Assembly: GCA_026182355.1 (NCBI GenBank)
Contig: JAPFBL010001929.1
Coordinates: 496,501 to 560,500, forward strand
Direction: 5' to 3'
Length of the DNA stretch: 64,000 nt
DNA from: Hermatobates lingyangjiaoensis
Lineage: Eukaryota > Arthropoda > Insecta > Hemiptera > Hermatobatidae
Below are positions 52,501 through 63,360 of the stretch, piece after piece. The notes beneath the pieces were generated by a model. The model saw only the letters and a list, made by a program, of their open reading frames with translations, was not told the DNA's origin and made no database searches. Numbering within the stretch: position 1 is the stretch's first letter; every line of letters begins with the position of its first letter. A program made the translations under genes and the position numbers.

Positions 52501-53540
52501 TTCAAAATAAATAAAAAAAAAACATTATTTTATCACAATTACTAATTGTTATAACAATGCTAATAATAATAGCAAAAATAAAAATAATAGCAATAATTAT
52601 ATAATTGATTTCATGAATCTAGAGAATATTAATTTCATCAGAAATAACTTAAATGAAATTTAACAGATAAAAATACAATAAAAGGATGTTAACTTTAGTA
52701 CTGAATATTTATTACCTGCATTTCTTTCATTTCTCCTGCATGAAAAAGAAAATATTGAAAGCATAAAGTTGGAGTCACAATACAATTGTAAAAACTAAAA
52801 ACAATGTTTAATTTTAAGTATTAGTAGTTGTACTTCTAATTAATATTTTTGATTAATATTTTAGGCAAGAATTTATCCATTTTTTTTAAGAATTTAATTT
52901 TTTTTTAATGACTTAGTTAAAGTCAAGTGGTATATCCTATCATATTTTTCTAATAATATTTAATATAAGTATATTGGTAATAATAAGGTTCAAATGCTGT
53001 ACCATTTGATAGAATGTATTGATATATTCCAAACATATATTGATATTTTAATTGTAATTTGCAACATAATTAATGGTTAGCACTGAGTCAGGCTTTACGT
53101 GGATGTGTGACAAGAGCACACATGCTTTGTTTACCTAATAAGAAGGCAAGGTTTTTTCCTTGTTCTAGCGAATGCCCCTTGCCATCTTCCTTTCAAAAGG
53201 TTTTTATAAATTCGTAGGATCCTTGTTCAAGTAAGTTCTCTATATTTTGTTTCCGCCAACAGTTTGTGTTTGCTGAATTTAAAAAAGAAATGCTTTACCT
53301 TCACCTTCTTTATAAGGAAATTCTCAAATAAATCTCAGTGTCAAGTTGTAAATTAATCACGTCATACTTATGGTTAAAACGTGCATTAATTCATATTCAG
53401 TTTGATAATACATTAACTTATAGTAAAGTTGAGTATAGACCACTAAATATTTTATAGATTACGTCATGTCTTTAGTTATAGAAAGTTAATCATTTGGACA
53501 GTAATATCAGAAATAAAAAAATTACAGTCATATGACTTTT
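52501..53540. other. No gene seen
   Basis: AT-rich DNA. Slightly GC-richer stretch 53075-53240 without recognised content. Confidence 0.5.
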
Positions 53541-53544
53541 TCAT

Positions 53545-54545
53545 TGACTTGACGAAGAAAACAACTAGACTTGAAATAGACAACTACTGAATTTGACCTA
53601 GACAAATACTGGACTTGACATAGACAACTACTGGACTTGACATAGACAACTACTGGCCTTGACATAGACAACTACTGGACTTGACATAGACAACTACTGA
53701 TTTGACATAGACAACTACTGGACTTGATATAGAATTTACAGGATTTGACATAGACAACTACTGGACTTGACGTAGAATTTACAGGATTTAACATAGACAA
53801 CTACTGGACTTGACATAGACTTTTCAGGATTTGATACTATGGATTTGACGTAGACAACTACTGGGCTTGACATAGACAACTACTGGACTTGACATAGACA
53901 ATCACTGGATTTGACATAGACAACTACTGGACTTGACATAGACAACTACTGATTTGACATAGACAACTACTGGACTTGATATAGACTTTTCAGGATTTGA
54001 TACTATGGATTTGACGTAGACAACTACTGGGCTTGACATAGACAACTACTGGACTTGACATAGACAACTACTGATTTGACATAGACAACTACTGGACTTG
54101 ACGTAGAATTTACAGGATTTAACATAGACAACTACTGGACTTGACATAATATTTACAGGATTTGACATAGACAACTACTGGACTTGACATAGACTTTTCA
54201 GGATTTGATACTATGGATTTGACGTAGACAACTACTGGGCTTGACATAGACAACTACTGGACTTGACATAGACAATCACTGGATTTGACATAGACAACTA
54301 GTGAACTTGACATAGAATTTACAGGATTTGACATTGACAACTACTGGAAATGACATAAAAATTACAGGATTTGGCATAGGCAACTCCTGTCCACATAGAC
54401 AACTAGTGGACTTGACATAGACAACCAGTGGACTTCAGATAGACAACTACTGGACTTGACATAGACAATCACTGGACTTAACAGAGATAACTACTGGGCT
54501 TGATATAGACAACTAGTGGACTTGACATAGACAACTACTGGGTTT
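53545..54545 (+). repeat. 22-bp minisatellite with higher-order structure
   Basis: About 45 units close to GACTTGACATAGACAACTACTG (22 bp). Variant units (TAGACTTTTCAGGATTTG, TACTATGGATTTGACG, GAATTTACAGGATTTGAC) recur as a block at about 53815, 53980 and 54188, so unit groups were duplicated together. The period is not a multiple of 3 and stops are frequent, so it is not coding. Confidence 0.9.
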
Positions 54546-56700
54546 TTCATAACTCAGTCAATAATTTTAAAAATGTAGTTCTTCTTAGTAAGTAATATTC
54601 ATATCCTTATTTAAAGACTCTAAGAGAAACTATAATACAAAAAAAAATACTATGATCCTGAGTTGATATTTGTTGAAAAAAGATATGATCCTGTGATTAT
54701 TTTTCTAATATATTTTTTTAGATGAAAATCGGTGCCTTTCAAAACTTATATAAGAGATGCTGATAAAGTTTCCTTGAGAAAAAACATTAATCTGAATCAC
54801 TGTGATTCTTTTCCATCCTAATATTACTTTTCAAATAATTAAATCTCGATAAATACAGTCTTCAGATTTTTGGACCTAAACTTTTTAACCAATTTTGTGT
54901 TTGAAGAATCAGGGTTTGATAAACTATCAATGCATTGCTTATTTATAATTATTCTTCAATTATTAAACCAAATCGTTATCTATGTAGTAGTTATAGATGA
55001 TACATACATCATAGAACAAACATGAGAAATGGGCTGAGGGCTTCAAAACCAATAAACTAGTTAATAATTTTTTTTCATGACTACTATATTACTCTATTTT
55101 GCTTATGGTTATGTAAAAAATGTAATTCTATGTAAAAAAAAGTTGTGAAGATGCCTAAATTTATGTAAACATAATTCCGATGTTATTTAGCCAGTACCTG
55201 AAGTAAAACCTTTCCTTGATAACCATTGAACAATTGATGCCCATTAATATTTATGAAGCAGGTGAAGGCATAAATCTTTCGTTAAATTCAATGAATATGT
55301 AGAAGAGTTATACAACTTGATTCAAAAAGGTTTTTACAATTTTAAATGCATATTTAGACAAGTTGGGTTCAAAAAATTGTGCAATCAATTATTTTGTGGA
55401 GGGGAAATAATTCATGACTGTCAAGAATGTTTTATAGAAATAAAGCATTTAGACCACAAAGTTTACATAAAATATTTTTATGTAGAATCTTGAATTATTT
55501 TGCTAATATGACTTACTACTCTTTTTCTCACACAAATTCACTTGTACAAAACCTTGCTTCTTCCTCATCTTCTGAGAAAACCCCAATACTACTGATGGCC
55601 GAGAGGTTTACTGCTATGGTAATCTACTACAATCAAGGAACTAAGTGAAAAGTTGAATCAGTCTGTTTCATTCTTTCACCATGTGTATCAAAGTTATTTG
55701 TGTTACTCTTACTGCATATGGTTGTTACGGAAGATATATATATATATACCTAAATAAATATGTTAAAAAAAAAATTTGTTTGCTAAATAATTGAGCAGCC
55801 CATTTCCAAACTAGAACAGCGAGTTCGTCTCATTTGACACTTTTATAGTAAACTATACCAGCAGTATAGACGCAAACCCCTAATAATTTACTCTTACTAA
55901 CAAACAAACCCTCAAAATTAGTTATTCCACAAAAAGCAAAGAAAAGTTGACCAAACTCATATTACTGCTAATTATTTCAATTAATCAATTGTATCAACTT
56001 TGGAATGAAAATTTTTCAAAACAATTAAAGAAAATAAAAAAATGTTTTGAAACAATTTGTAAATTATTTAAATGCTTGTTTCAGTTTTGTGATAATCACC
56101 AAAAAAAAATTACCTACTACTGATTCAAACTGCGAGATTAGCAAACATGTCGGTGTTATGCACAGAAAACAATACGCAAGAACCGGAAAGCTTGTGTTAC
56201 ATTTGTTTCAAATGTCATGTTTATAAACCTCAAAAGAATGTATTTTTTCTGTTTTTTTAACAATATAAGGGATCGATGAAATTTATATATATATTTAGAT
56301 GTTATATATATGTAAATTTGAATCTTTGCTCTAAGAACTGCCTGGTTGGTTGACCTGTGATTGCACAGTTCGTTGACTTGACATCACTTGTGAGTGTACA
56401 GTGTATCCCAGTGAGTGTTTTTATTGTAAATCAATGAAAGGATTATTAATCAATTGTCTAGTTTAATAAAAACTAACAATAGTTTATTTGTCCTCCTTTC
56501 TCTAAAAACTTCCACGTTACATATATATTATTTAAGATGGTAGGTGGTTAGATGAATACATATACATATATTTCATTAAAAACAGCGTTATATCTAACGG
56601 CAACTTCTAAATTAATATATTCACTTTTATTAGCTACTAAATTATGATGAAAATTCGATGGCTGTTTGTTTAGAACATTGTGAGCATTCAAAAATATATA
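54546..56700. other. No gene seen
   Basis: Long AT-rich stretch. The 73-codon frame at 55427-55648 has no recognised content. Short TA at 55737-55747. Confidence 0.5.
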
Positions 56701-56708
56701 TATATATA

Positions 56709-56898
56709 AAATATTTCACATAATTACTTGAAATAACAATCAATGATCCAACAACAATATGAAATGGGAAAAAAAAGACTAACATCTTTCATCCATAACA
56801 AGCGATCTTCGTCGGAGTCAAAACGCGAAGACTGCTTCTTATGGTAGAATGGTCTTAGTATTTTTTCCTACATATTTGTTATTGTAGTTTAATCATTG
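56709..56898. mobile_element. Family A palindrome, diverged
   Basis: The left arm is complete (AATATTTCACATAATTACTTG...). The right arm is reduced (GCGAAGACTGCTTC, TTATGGTAGAATGGTC, GTAGTTTAATCATTG). The core is damaged. Confidence 0.7.
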
Positions 56899-56899
56899 A

Positions 56900-57690
56900 T
56901 ATTTGTGTGTGTATGGGTGTGTACGTGACAGTGTATGTGTATAGTGTCTCTGTGAGAGAGATTGAGTGAGGGGAGGGGGAGACAAACAGACAGACAGAGT
57001 AGATACTGGAAGATGAGAGGTGAATAGAGAACGCCAGGAAAAAGAAGAGAAATGAAAAGGAATGGAAGAAGGAGAAGGGTGTAATTTTTACAAAAAAAAT
57101 AAGTAGAAAAAATATCCACTACTTTTTGGGCAGTTAAATTATAAGAGGAATAATACTGAATTTTTTCACAACCACAAGAATAAAACGAATATACAGTGCT
57201 TCTACATGAATCAAATTCACACTTTTGATATAATAAGAAAGCTAAAACAATTTGGAGGAGAGTGGATGATAGAAGGTAGGAAGAAGAGAAAAAGAAACAT
57301 AGAGAGAATGATGAAAATACAAGGGAGATACGTTAAAAATTAAAGGAGAGATATAGAAATAGGACTGCAAGGGGCAGAAGGTGAAAAGAACAGAAGAAAA
57401 GGAAAGAACAGATTAAAAGAGAGAGAGACACAGTGGGGAGAGTGCTAGATGTCAGTAGGAGTCAGAAATGAGAAAAATTGGAAGAGAAAGAGAGGTAGAT
57501 AAAGGAAATGAGAAGAGTGAAGAAACCTGTGATACAGGGTGATGGAAGAGAAAGAATAGACTGAGAGAGAGTGGGGGGGGGGATGAAAAGAAGGGAAGAG
57601 CGATCAAAATATAATGATACAGTCTGCGAGGAAGCAAAAAAGAAAAGAAGATAAATAAAGTGAAAAAGTTATTTTCATCACGTTTCATCA
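56900..57690. repeat. GT-rich then purine-rich low-complexity tract
   Basis: TGTGTGTG/TGTATG at 56903-56945, then mostly A/G to 57690 with GAGAGAGA runs and a G9 run near 57575. Minus-strand Leu/Ser/Phe/Pro-rich frames here are artefacts of composition. Confidence 0.7.
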
Positions 57691-58526
57691 AGAAAAATAA
57701 GAATAACTTTGCAATTCCGACAGGTTACTGCTATTTTTAATGATAATTTGAAAAATTATCGAAGCAACAAACCGTTTTATTTACGCCCCCTAACAAGATT
57801 TAAAAACATTTATTAGTATTAGATAACAGCATAATTACAATGTAGAAGATTATTGCTCAAGCTATTATTACAACGATCTCATAACATTTGAAAAGAGACA
57901 GGTTGTACAAGGTTCTGGCAACAGACAGACTGAGAGGTAAGCAATGCCCTCTAGTGCCTTCAAACGAAATCTTCTTACAAAACCATCAAGTTGCAGACTT
58001 CATTTCTTATTTATTCAAAGTTAAAATCAACTGTAGGAAAACTTATTTAATTATATGAGAATCTTTTTACTAGCGGTAAATTATATATTTAAACTTAATA
58101 TATAATCAAGAAAACATCAAGCAGAGCAACAATAAACCCACATGAGTGTGCCCAGAGTAAATAAAAAAAGAAGCTGATTTGATTATAGGTCCAATTGAAA
58201 TGAAATTGTTTTAAATATTAAAAATATAATCACAACAAACATTCAATTCTTTATTAAAATTACCTCTACTTAAAAAAAATTATACTGCTCCCAAATATTT
58301 CTATTCTTTATATTTTAGAAAAGGTGGCCTGCATTATTTATTAAAAGTAGCCTGAAGTTACAATTATACTCATAAAAAAATTATACTGGTCGTGAAAATT
58401 CCATTGTTTCATTTTACAAGATGGTCGACATTTTTTGAAAGTGTAAATAGTTTTATATACATATAAAATTTGATTATTCATCCTATATTTCTAAAATAAT
58501 TACAAGCAGGGCTTTATATATAAATT
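57691..58526. other. No gene; a diverged tandem duplication
   Basis: At 58270-58345 and 58373-58445: AAAAAAATTATACTG, a T-rich stretch ending in ATTTTA, then (AA/CA)GGTGGCC or AGATGGTCGACATT, repeated about 105 bases apart. Confidence 0.4.
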
Positions 58527-58738
58527 ATTGATCAAACCACAATATGAAATGGGAATAAAAGACTAAGATCTTAAAATCGAAGAAGAGTAACACACAGAGT
58601 AACTCGTGGGTTACTTACTGTTGCATCTACAACGTACTTGGTCTCACCTTCTCTTTTCTCCTGAAGACAGATTGCCCGAAAAATTTAGTTTGTATCTGTG
58701 TTTCTTTACTTTGTGTGTTACTCTTCTTCGATTTTGAA

Positions 58739-58742
<4 letters not shown>
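58527..58742 (+). mobile_element. Chimera of a family A left arm and a family B element
   Basis: 58527-58573 is a family A left arm (ATTGATCAAACCACAATATG, AGACTAAGATCTTA). It joins without a gap to AAATCGAAGAAGAGTAACAC, a family B left end, and then the right half with CTCCTGAAGACAGATTGCCC, GAAAAATTTAG. The B core is intact except for stem I and an extra A. Confidence 0.7.
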
Positions 58743-58777
<35 letters not shown>

Positions 58778-58799
58778 TATATATAACAATTAGAAGAAA

Positions 58800-59055
58800 C
58801 GATTCTTCGAACTGAATAAACTAGAATTTAAAAAAGAACACATAGAAAGGAAACCACTGAACTCACTACTATATTTCGATGTCCTCGTCTTCAGGAAAAG
58901 AAGTGAATCGCTCCAAAGGCTGATAACGACTCACGACGACAGTCGTTATCAGCCTTTGGAGCGATTCACTTCTTTTCCTGAAGACGAGGACATCGAAATA
59001 TAGTAGTAAGTTCAGTGGTTTCCTTTCTATGTGTTCTTTTTTAAATTCTAGTTTA
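58800..59055. mobile_element. Family J near-perfect palindrome
   Basis: Arms mirror about 58932 (GATAACGACTCACGACGACAGTCGTTATC). Blocks: AACTAGAATTTAAAAAAG, CACTGAACTCACTACTATA, GAATCGCTCCAAAGGCTG. (TA)n on both sides. The left end also has GATTCTTCGAACTG. Confidence 0.85.
58971..59012 (+). ncRNA. Hammerhead-like motif, family J
   Basis: UUC, CUGAAGA, CGAGGACAUC (weak stem II), GAA, self-complementary AUAU, A17, GUAG. The boxes are intact. Stem I is limited to one or two pairs. Mirror on the minus strand at about 58872-58900. Confidence 0.45.
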
Positions 59056-59106
59056 TATATATATATATATATATATATGAGTTCAAAATAGAATATATAT
59101 ATATGA

Positions 59107-59195
59107 GGTCCAAAAAAAAAGAAAAAGAAAAGAAATAAAAGCTCTGAGGACTTTCACTTTATGTCATCAGAAAGCAAATAAGTAAGAAAAAAAAA
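59107..59195 (-). mobile_element. Family E half element
   Basis: AAAAGCTCTGAGGACTTTCAC, TTATGTCATCAGAAAGCAAATAAG. On the minus strand: GCUUU, CUGAUGA, CAUAAAGU, GAA, AGUCCU, C, AGAGC. Stem III is no longer fully self-complementary. An echo of the right end (CTCAGAGCATTTATTT) lies at 59261-59276. Confidence 0.6.
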
Positions 59196-59476
59196 ATTCC
59201 GTATATATACACGTACATATATATGGAGTATAAAACCACAAAACAACCTTTTTACTTTTACTCAGAGCATTTATTTTTATTTTAAATAATTTACGATTTC
59301 AATAATAAAGATATTTAATAAAGATGTTTATTTTAAATCAATAATTTTTTTAAATTTAAAATAAATCATCGAAATATGAATTTGATTAAGCATGTAATAA
59401 TTAATTTTATTAAAAACTAACTATATTGAGCTTTCTGTCATATTTTAAACATACTTTCTATTTGTTATTTTATTTA

Positions 59477-59618
59477 ATGGATATTTAAATTTAAAGAACA
59501 CAAACCAAAAGAAACAGCTCGCCAAAATGAATCTAGCTGTCGGAAGAGGTGGATTCAGGCAAGACGTGCACGTGATCAGGCAAAAAGACTGGCTTGTGAA
59601 CATCAGTTAATACGATAA
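59477..59618 (+). pseudogene. Arg/Gln/Ala-rich coding-like remnant
   Basis: A 46-codon open segment without ATG: KEHKPKETARQNESSCRKRW then IQARRARDQAKRLACEHQLI, then stop. The charged, repetitive RxxxR/Q pattern recalls the N-terminal arginine-rich repeats of some Helitron and related transposon proteins. That is an impression only. Confidence 0.25.
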
Positions 59619-60824
59619 GATCGTTTAATTCAGACCAATTAGTTACATGAATATCTCAAGCTGTTCTGAGAAAGGTGGTCAGGCATGGGTACTTATATTA
59701 GATTTTGCAATTCTGTCACACATTCATTCTTACATCCAAATATTATCCAATATATAGTCAATTTCGATCGAAATAGATAAAACTATTCATTTCATCTTCG
59801 ATATGACTTCTTTCTAACATAATATTAACGAAATAATGTGCATCGAATTTGTCTCAATCACTACAAGTAATTTTGTATATTATATAAATCTCTTATGTAA
59901 AATGACAAACCCATACGTAGCTATCAACTTTTAGGATCTTTATTAGGATCTTATCTTCAGGATATTTATGTGTCTATAACTGTGTTACACAGTAATGTAC
60001 GAGTAATAAAGTAAAACAAAGTTCTCTTCACCGTTTTCCAGTTGATGAAATTGTTTTCTCTTTCCTTTGGAGTAAAAATAAAAAGTAAAATTTAAAGTTT
60101 ATACAAATTCAGTTAGCTGTAACAGCAACAAAAAGTGTGCATCATTCCTTAATAAGAATACGTTTGTAATGGCTACTAAATAGTGTAACTAATTCCAAGT
60201 TTTAAAAACATAAATTTCAAAGAAACCAGAATAGATAAAAAAACATAGATAAAAAATAGATTCTTCTGAACGAATCTTGTCCAGAGATTTCCTTATTAAC
60301 ATGCAAAATAAAACGGTTAAATTATATATTAATTAAACAATAAATTCATCATTTTAAATATAATAACATGTGATTATAACATCAACATTTCATTTTTCTT
60401 ACTCAAAAATTAAATGTTTAGTAACTATAAGGCATCGTAAATTGTACATGTAATCTTTTTATCTAAAGAATGTAATTTACTTGATTGTTTATTTAGAAGT
60501 TTCATGAAAGCCCTGTCATAATGTGGAATGAATTAGTTTAAAACATAACTGAAGCCATAATGATCCTTTCAACGATTACACTTATAGGATATGGTTATCC
60601 TTTAGTTCAAAGGAAGGAGAGTGTGGCTTATTTGTTCAGATGACTATAGGTGAGTCCATGAACTGTTTGATTCTACCTGCTAATTATCATAGTCACGGTA
60701 AATAGACTCCTTCTGAATAGTTAAACAAGTTTAAGAGATATACAAGTGGTTTTGACTTTAATAGTAGATATATCTACTATCAAGTAATGGAGTTTGAAGT
60801 AATATACCTCATCTTTAGGGGGCC
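59619..60824. other. No gene seen
   Basis: AT-rich DNA. Confidence 0.5.
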
Positions 60825-61060
60825 AGGTTAGCACAGTGGTTAACGTACTCGCCTCTGGGCTGGTAGTCCGAGGTTCAATTCCCACCTAGCCCTCAAGTTA
60901 TTAACGCGGGAGGTGAATAAATCTCAGTACGTCATCCCTCGGAGAGGACGTTATACCGTCGGTCCCGAGCCTGTACGATGTCAGGTACTCGTTAAAGACC
61001 CCTACTCAAAATGTACTTGATTTAGGCAAAATTTAGAACTCCCAATATAGAATCTGTAGA
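60825..61060 (+). mobile_element. tRNA-derived SINE (family S), plus strand, 3' truncated
   Basis: GGGGGCCAGGTTAGCACAGTGG (A-box), GAGGTTCAATTCCC (B-box), CCTAGCCC closing the acceptor-like stem, then GGGAGGTGAATAAATC, GAGAGGACGTTATACCGTCGG, CGATGTCAGGTACTCG. It stops after GAACTCCCAATATAGAATC. Confidence 0.85.
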
Positions 61061-61224
61061 ATCATCAATCAAAGAAAAAGCCGGTAAACGGCTAAAGTTA
61101 TCACCTACAAGGGGATCAGTTTAAATAATATTAAAAAAAAATAGCCTCGCCCATAGTTAACATGGATCTTTAAGGGTAATTAAAACTCACACAAGACGTA
61201 ATAAAAACTGAGTGTTAGATAAGT

Positions 61225-61485
61225 TAGGTTATAGTGGCCGTCTAAGAAAGAACATACATAGACCAAAGATTGGCCCTTCGTGATAACATACTATGAACAT
61301 TGTCCATTGGAACTCCTAAATCTTACCTAACTCAAATGTATTTAGAGTAGGCATCTTTCATGAGTACATGACATCATACAGACCCGTGACCGACGGCTTC
61401 AACGTGATCAGATATTTTTTTCTTCATCTCCCCCATATATAAATTGAGGACCAGAGTGTATACGAACTGACCGGTTTCTAATAGA
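61225..61485 (-). mobile_element. tRNA-derived SINE (family S), minus strand
   Basis: The reverse complement gives a degraded head, ACGTTGAAGCCGTCGGTC, GATGTCATGTACTC, GATGCCTACTCTAAATACA and TTGAGTTAGGTAAGATTTAGG. It ends ...GGCCACTATAACCTAAC, the same AACCTAAC-type tail as at 63316-63329. Confidence 0.75.
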
Positions 61486-61599
61486 ATTCTACTGTATACA
61501 TACGAGTATACACCTTTATACAAGGTAAAAACTTTAGAAATTAGACTAAGATATTATAACTAAAAAAATGAGCTTCGTGAAAATTACACATGAACAAGT

Positions 61600-61900
61600 G
61601 AAGTCAGACATTTGGTATAGTATTAAGAATGAATGGAAGCAAGAAAAGAATTTTAAAGGACGTAAAAGAAAAACAAAGGGACGAAAAGACTAGACATAAC
61701 AGGGTAAACAAAGAAGTTCAGGAAGAAATAAGCAAAATATTATCTGATAGTTGTTAACCCTGGTAGACAAGGCTATTGCCTTGTTAATACTGATGTCCGA
61801 TCAGTTGTAGTGTGACTCTGACGATACCGGTTGTTTTGGTTAAAAAACCTTAGTCCCGAATTTCTAAATTTCTTACTCTTTTTTAGATATTGACTTTATT
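61600..61900 (+). mobile_element. Diverged PLE 3' end with family A arm
   Basis: 61640-61800 resembles the minus-strand-encoded region of 20900-21000 in the same relative order on the plus strand: AGGGTAAACAAAGAAG, ATCTGATAGTTGTTAAC, ACAAGGCTATTGCCTTG. It is followed by a family A right arm (GTGACTCTGACGATACCGG, TTGTTTTGGTTAAAAAACC, TAGATATTGAC). The UTR part appears inverted relative to the arm, as expected if an inverted copy was joined. Confidence 0.55.
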
Positions 61901-61924
61901 TATATAATGGTTGAATTTGAATTT

Positions 61925-62070
61925 TGAGGATATTGGTCAGATTTGAATAAATTTTTTATGGGAAAAAAAGTGTTTTATTACATATATTTACGTCATCTTC
62001 AAAGCTTAAATATGCGTCCAAATATTAGCATAAAGGAGTTTATTCAAACCTGACCAATATCATGAAAATT
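61925..62070. repeat. Short inverted repeat with hammerhead-like trace
   Basis: GAGGATATTGGTCAGATTTGAATAAA pairs with TTTATTCAAACCTGACCAATATCATG. The middle has TACGTCATCTTCAAAGC, a possible degraded CUGAAGA/GAUGACG pair on the minus strand. Confidence 0.5.
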
Positions 62071-62221
62071 AAAATTTTAACAATCATAAGAACAGTGTGG
62101 TCAAGAAAGAATATCATTTTGAACTCGTGCAATATATATATATACATAGTGATAAATTTTTTAATGTGTTTCTACTTTACGATCAATACTTACGATCAAT
62201 ACCATTACAGAATTAAAGTTT

Positions 62222-62315
62222 ATCAGGACTCGGTCCGTTAGCTTCGGGTTCAAATTAAACTCTCATTGCCAACGTTTCGGTTTTTAATTTAAACTTTATC
62301 ATAGGTTCATAATAG
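62222..62315 (-). mobile_element. Family H half element
   Basis: GGACTCGGTCC, TTCGGGTTCAAATTAAACTCTC, TTGCCAACGTTTCGG, AATTTAAACTTTATCATAGG. GAA, ACGT, T, GGC are intact on the minus strand; the 5' box is CUAUGAUA. Confidence 0.65.
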
Positions 62316-62514
62316 AAACATTCATATGTTCTTACATTCCCCATAGAAACCCATAAGTTATTATCATCAAATATATATAATATTACATAAAGTATGTCTG
62401 ATGTTGAACCTGAGGTTAGAACATGAAATTTCTCCTTGACAACAGTTTGGTATTTCTATGATTCTATTTCACGATCGAAGCTTTTATCTAACATATATAT
62501 ATATACTTATATAT

Positions 62515-62762
62515 CAATGATCAAACTCATCAATAAGTTAAATGGGAAATTTACTTCTGAAGACTAAGATCTTTCTTACTCTGAAAATCTCTTAATCATC
62601 TCACCAGATGTATTTTTGCATCTAGAGGTTAGTTTGATGTTATATTGATCGAAGACCGCTTGTTACGGTATGAAAGATCTTAGTCTGTTTATCACCGATT
62701 TCTTGCATCTGTGGTTTGATTATTGATTGTTAATTGTACGTGTTTATGTGAAATCTATTTTA
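62515..62762. mobile_element. Family A element with a piece of parental 3'UTR in its centre
   Basis: The left arm is rearranged (GATCAAACTCATCAATAAG). The centre has CTCACCAGATGTATTTTTGCATC, which is 3'UTR as at 10040-10060. The right arm is TTGATCGAAGACCGCTTGTTACGG with GAAAGATCTTAGTC. CTCTGA is lost. Confidence 0.7.
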
Positions 62763-62779
62763 TATATATATATATATCA

Positions 62780-63360
62780 GTGATTATGAAATGGGAAAAC
62801 AAGACTAATATCTTTCAACCGAAACAAGCTGTCTTCGTCAGAGTCAAAAACCCAACAAGGAAAAAACTAAGATCTTTCACTGTAACAAGCGGTCTTCGTC
62901 GGTGTCAAAAACCCAAATGACGAAGAACGCTTGTTACGGTTGAAAGATCTTAGTCTTGTTTTCCCATTTCGGATTGTGGTTTGATCATTGATTGTTGTTT
63001 CACGTGTTTATGGGGGCCAGGCTAGCTCAGTGGTTACGTGCTCGCCTCTGAACAGATAGGACCGGGGTTCGATCCTCACCTGGCCCTCGATTTATTCACG
63101 CGGGAGGTGAATAAATCTGAGCGCGTCGTCCCTCGGAGAAGGACGTTAAACCGTCGGTCCCGAGCATGTACGATGTCAGGTACTTGTTAAAGATCCCTAC
63201 TCTAAATACATTTGAGTTAGGCAAAATTTAGGACTCCCACTGTAGAATCAATTTTCATTGTGTGGTATCACAAAGGGCCAATGCTCGGCCTACGTGTGTT
63301 CCCTTCTGGAACTACAACCTAACCTAACCTTCACGTGTTTATGTAATCTTGTATATATAT
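62780..63360. mobile_element. Family A element interrupted by a SINE
   Basis: Two successive left-arm pieces (62785-62858 and 62862-62920) and one right arm (62921-63012). After the SINE the arm resumes at 63344 (TAATCTTG) and ends in TATATATAT. Without the SINE and one target copy the right arm reads normally (CACGTGTTTATG then TAATCTT), so the SINE came later. Confidence 0.85.
63013..63329 (+). mobile_element. Full-length tRNA-derived SINE (family S) with perfect 14-bp TSD
   Basis: The target duplication TTCACGTGTTTATG is at 62999-63012 and 63330-63343. The SINE has A-box GGCTAGCTCAGTGG, B-box GGGGTTCGATCC, and GGGGCCAGG/CCTGGCCC ends of the tRNA-like fold. The body has GACGTTAAACCGTCGGTCCC and GATCCCTACTCTAAATAC, and the 3' tail is AACCTAACCTAACC. 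317 bp. This is the best reference copy for the five others (8101, 24172, 48045, 60825, 61225) and the head pieces (13201, 35896). Confidence 0.9.

Noticed and set aside
57452..57691. 79-codon minus-strand frame
   Set aside because: Same compositional artefact in the second purine-rich tract.
63013..63090. tRNA gene
   Set aside because: A- and B-boxes are present and the ends pair, but the anticodon stem-loop does not fold cleanly and the sequence is the head of a dispersed SINE.
63316..63329. Interstitial telomere
   Set aside because: Under three units, at the exact 3' end of a SINE; better explained as its tail.
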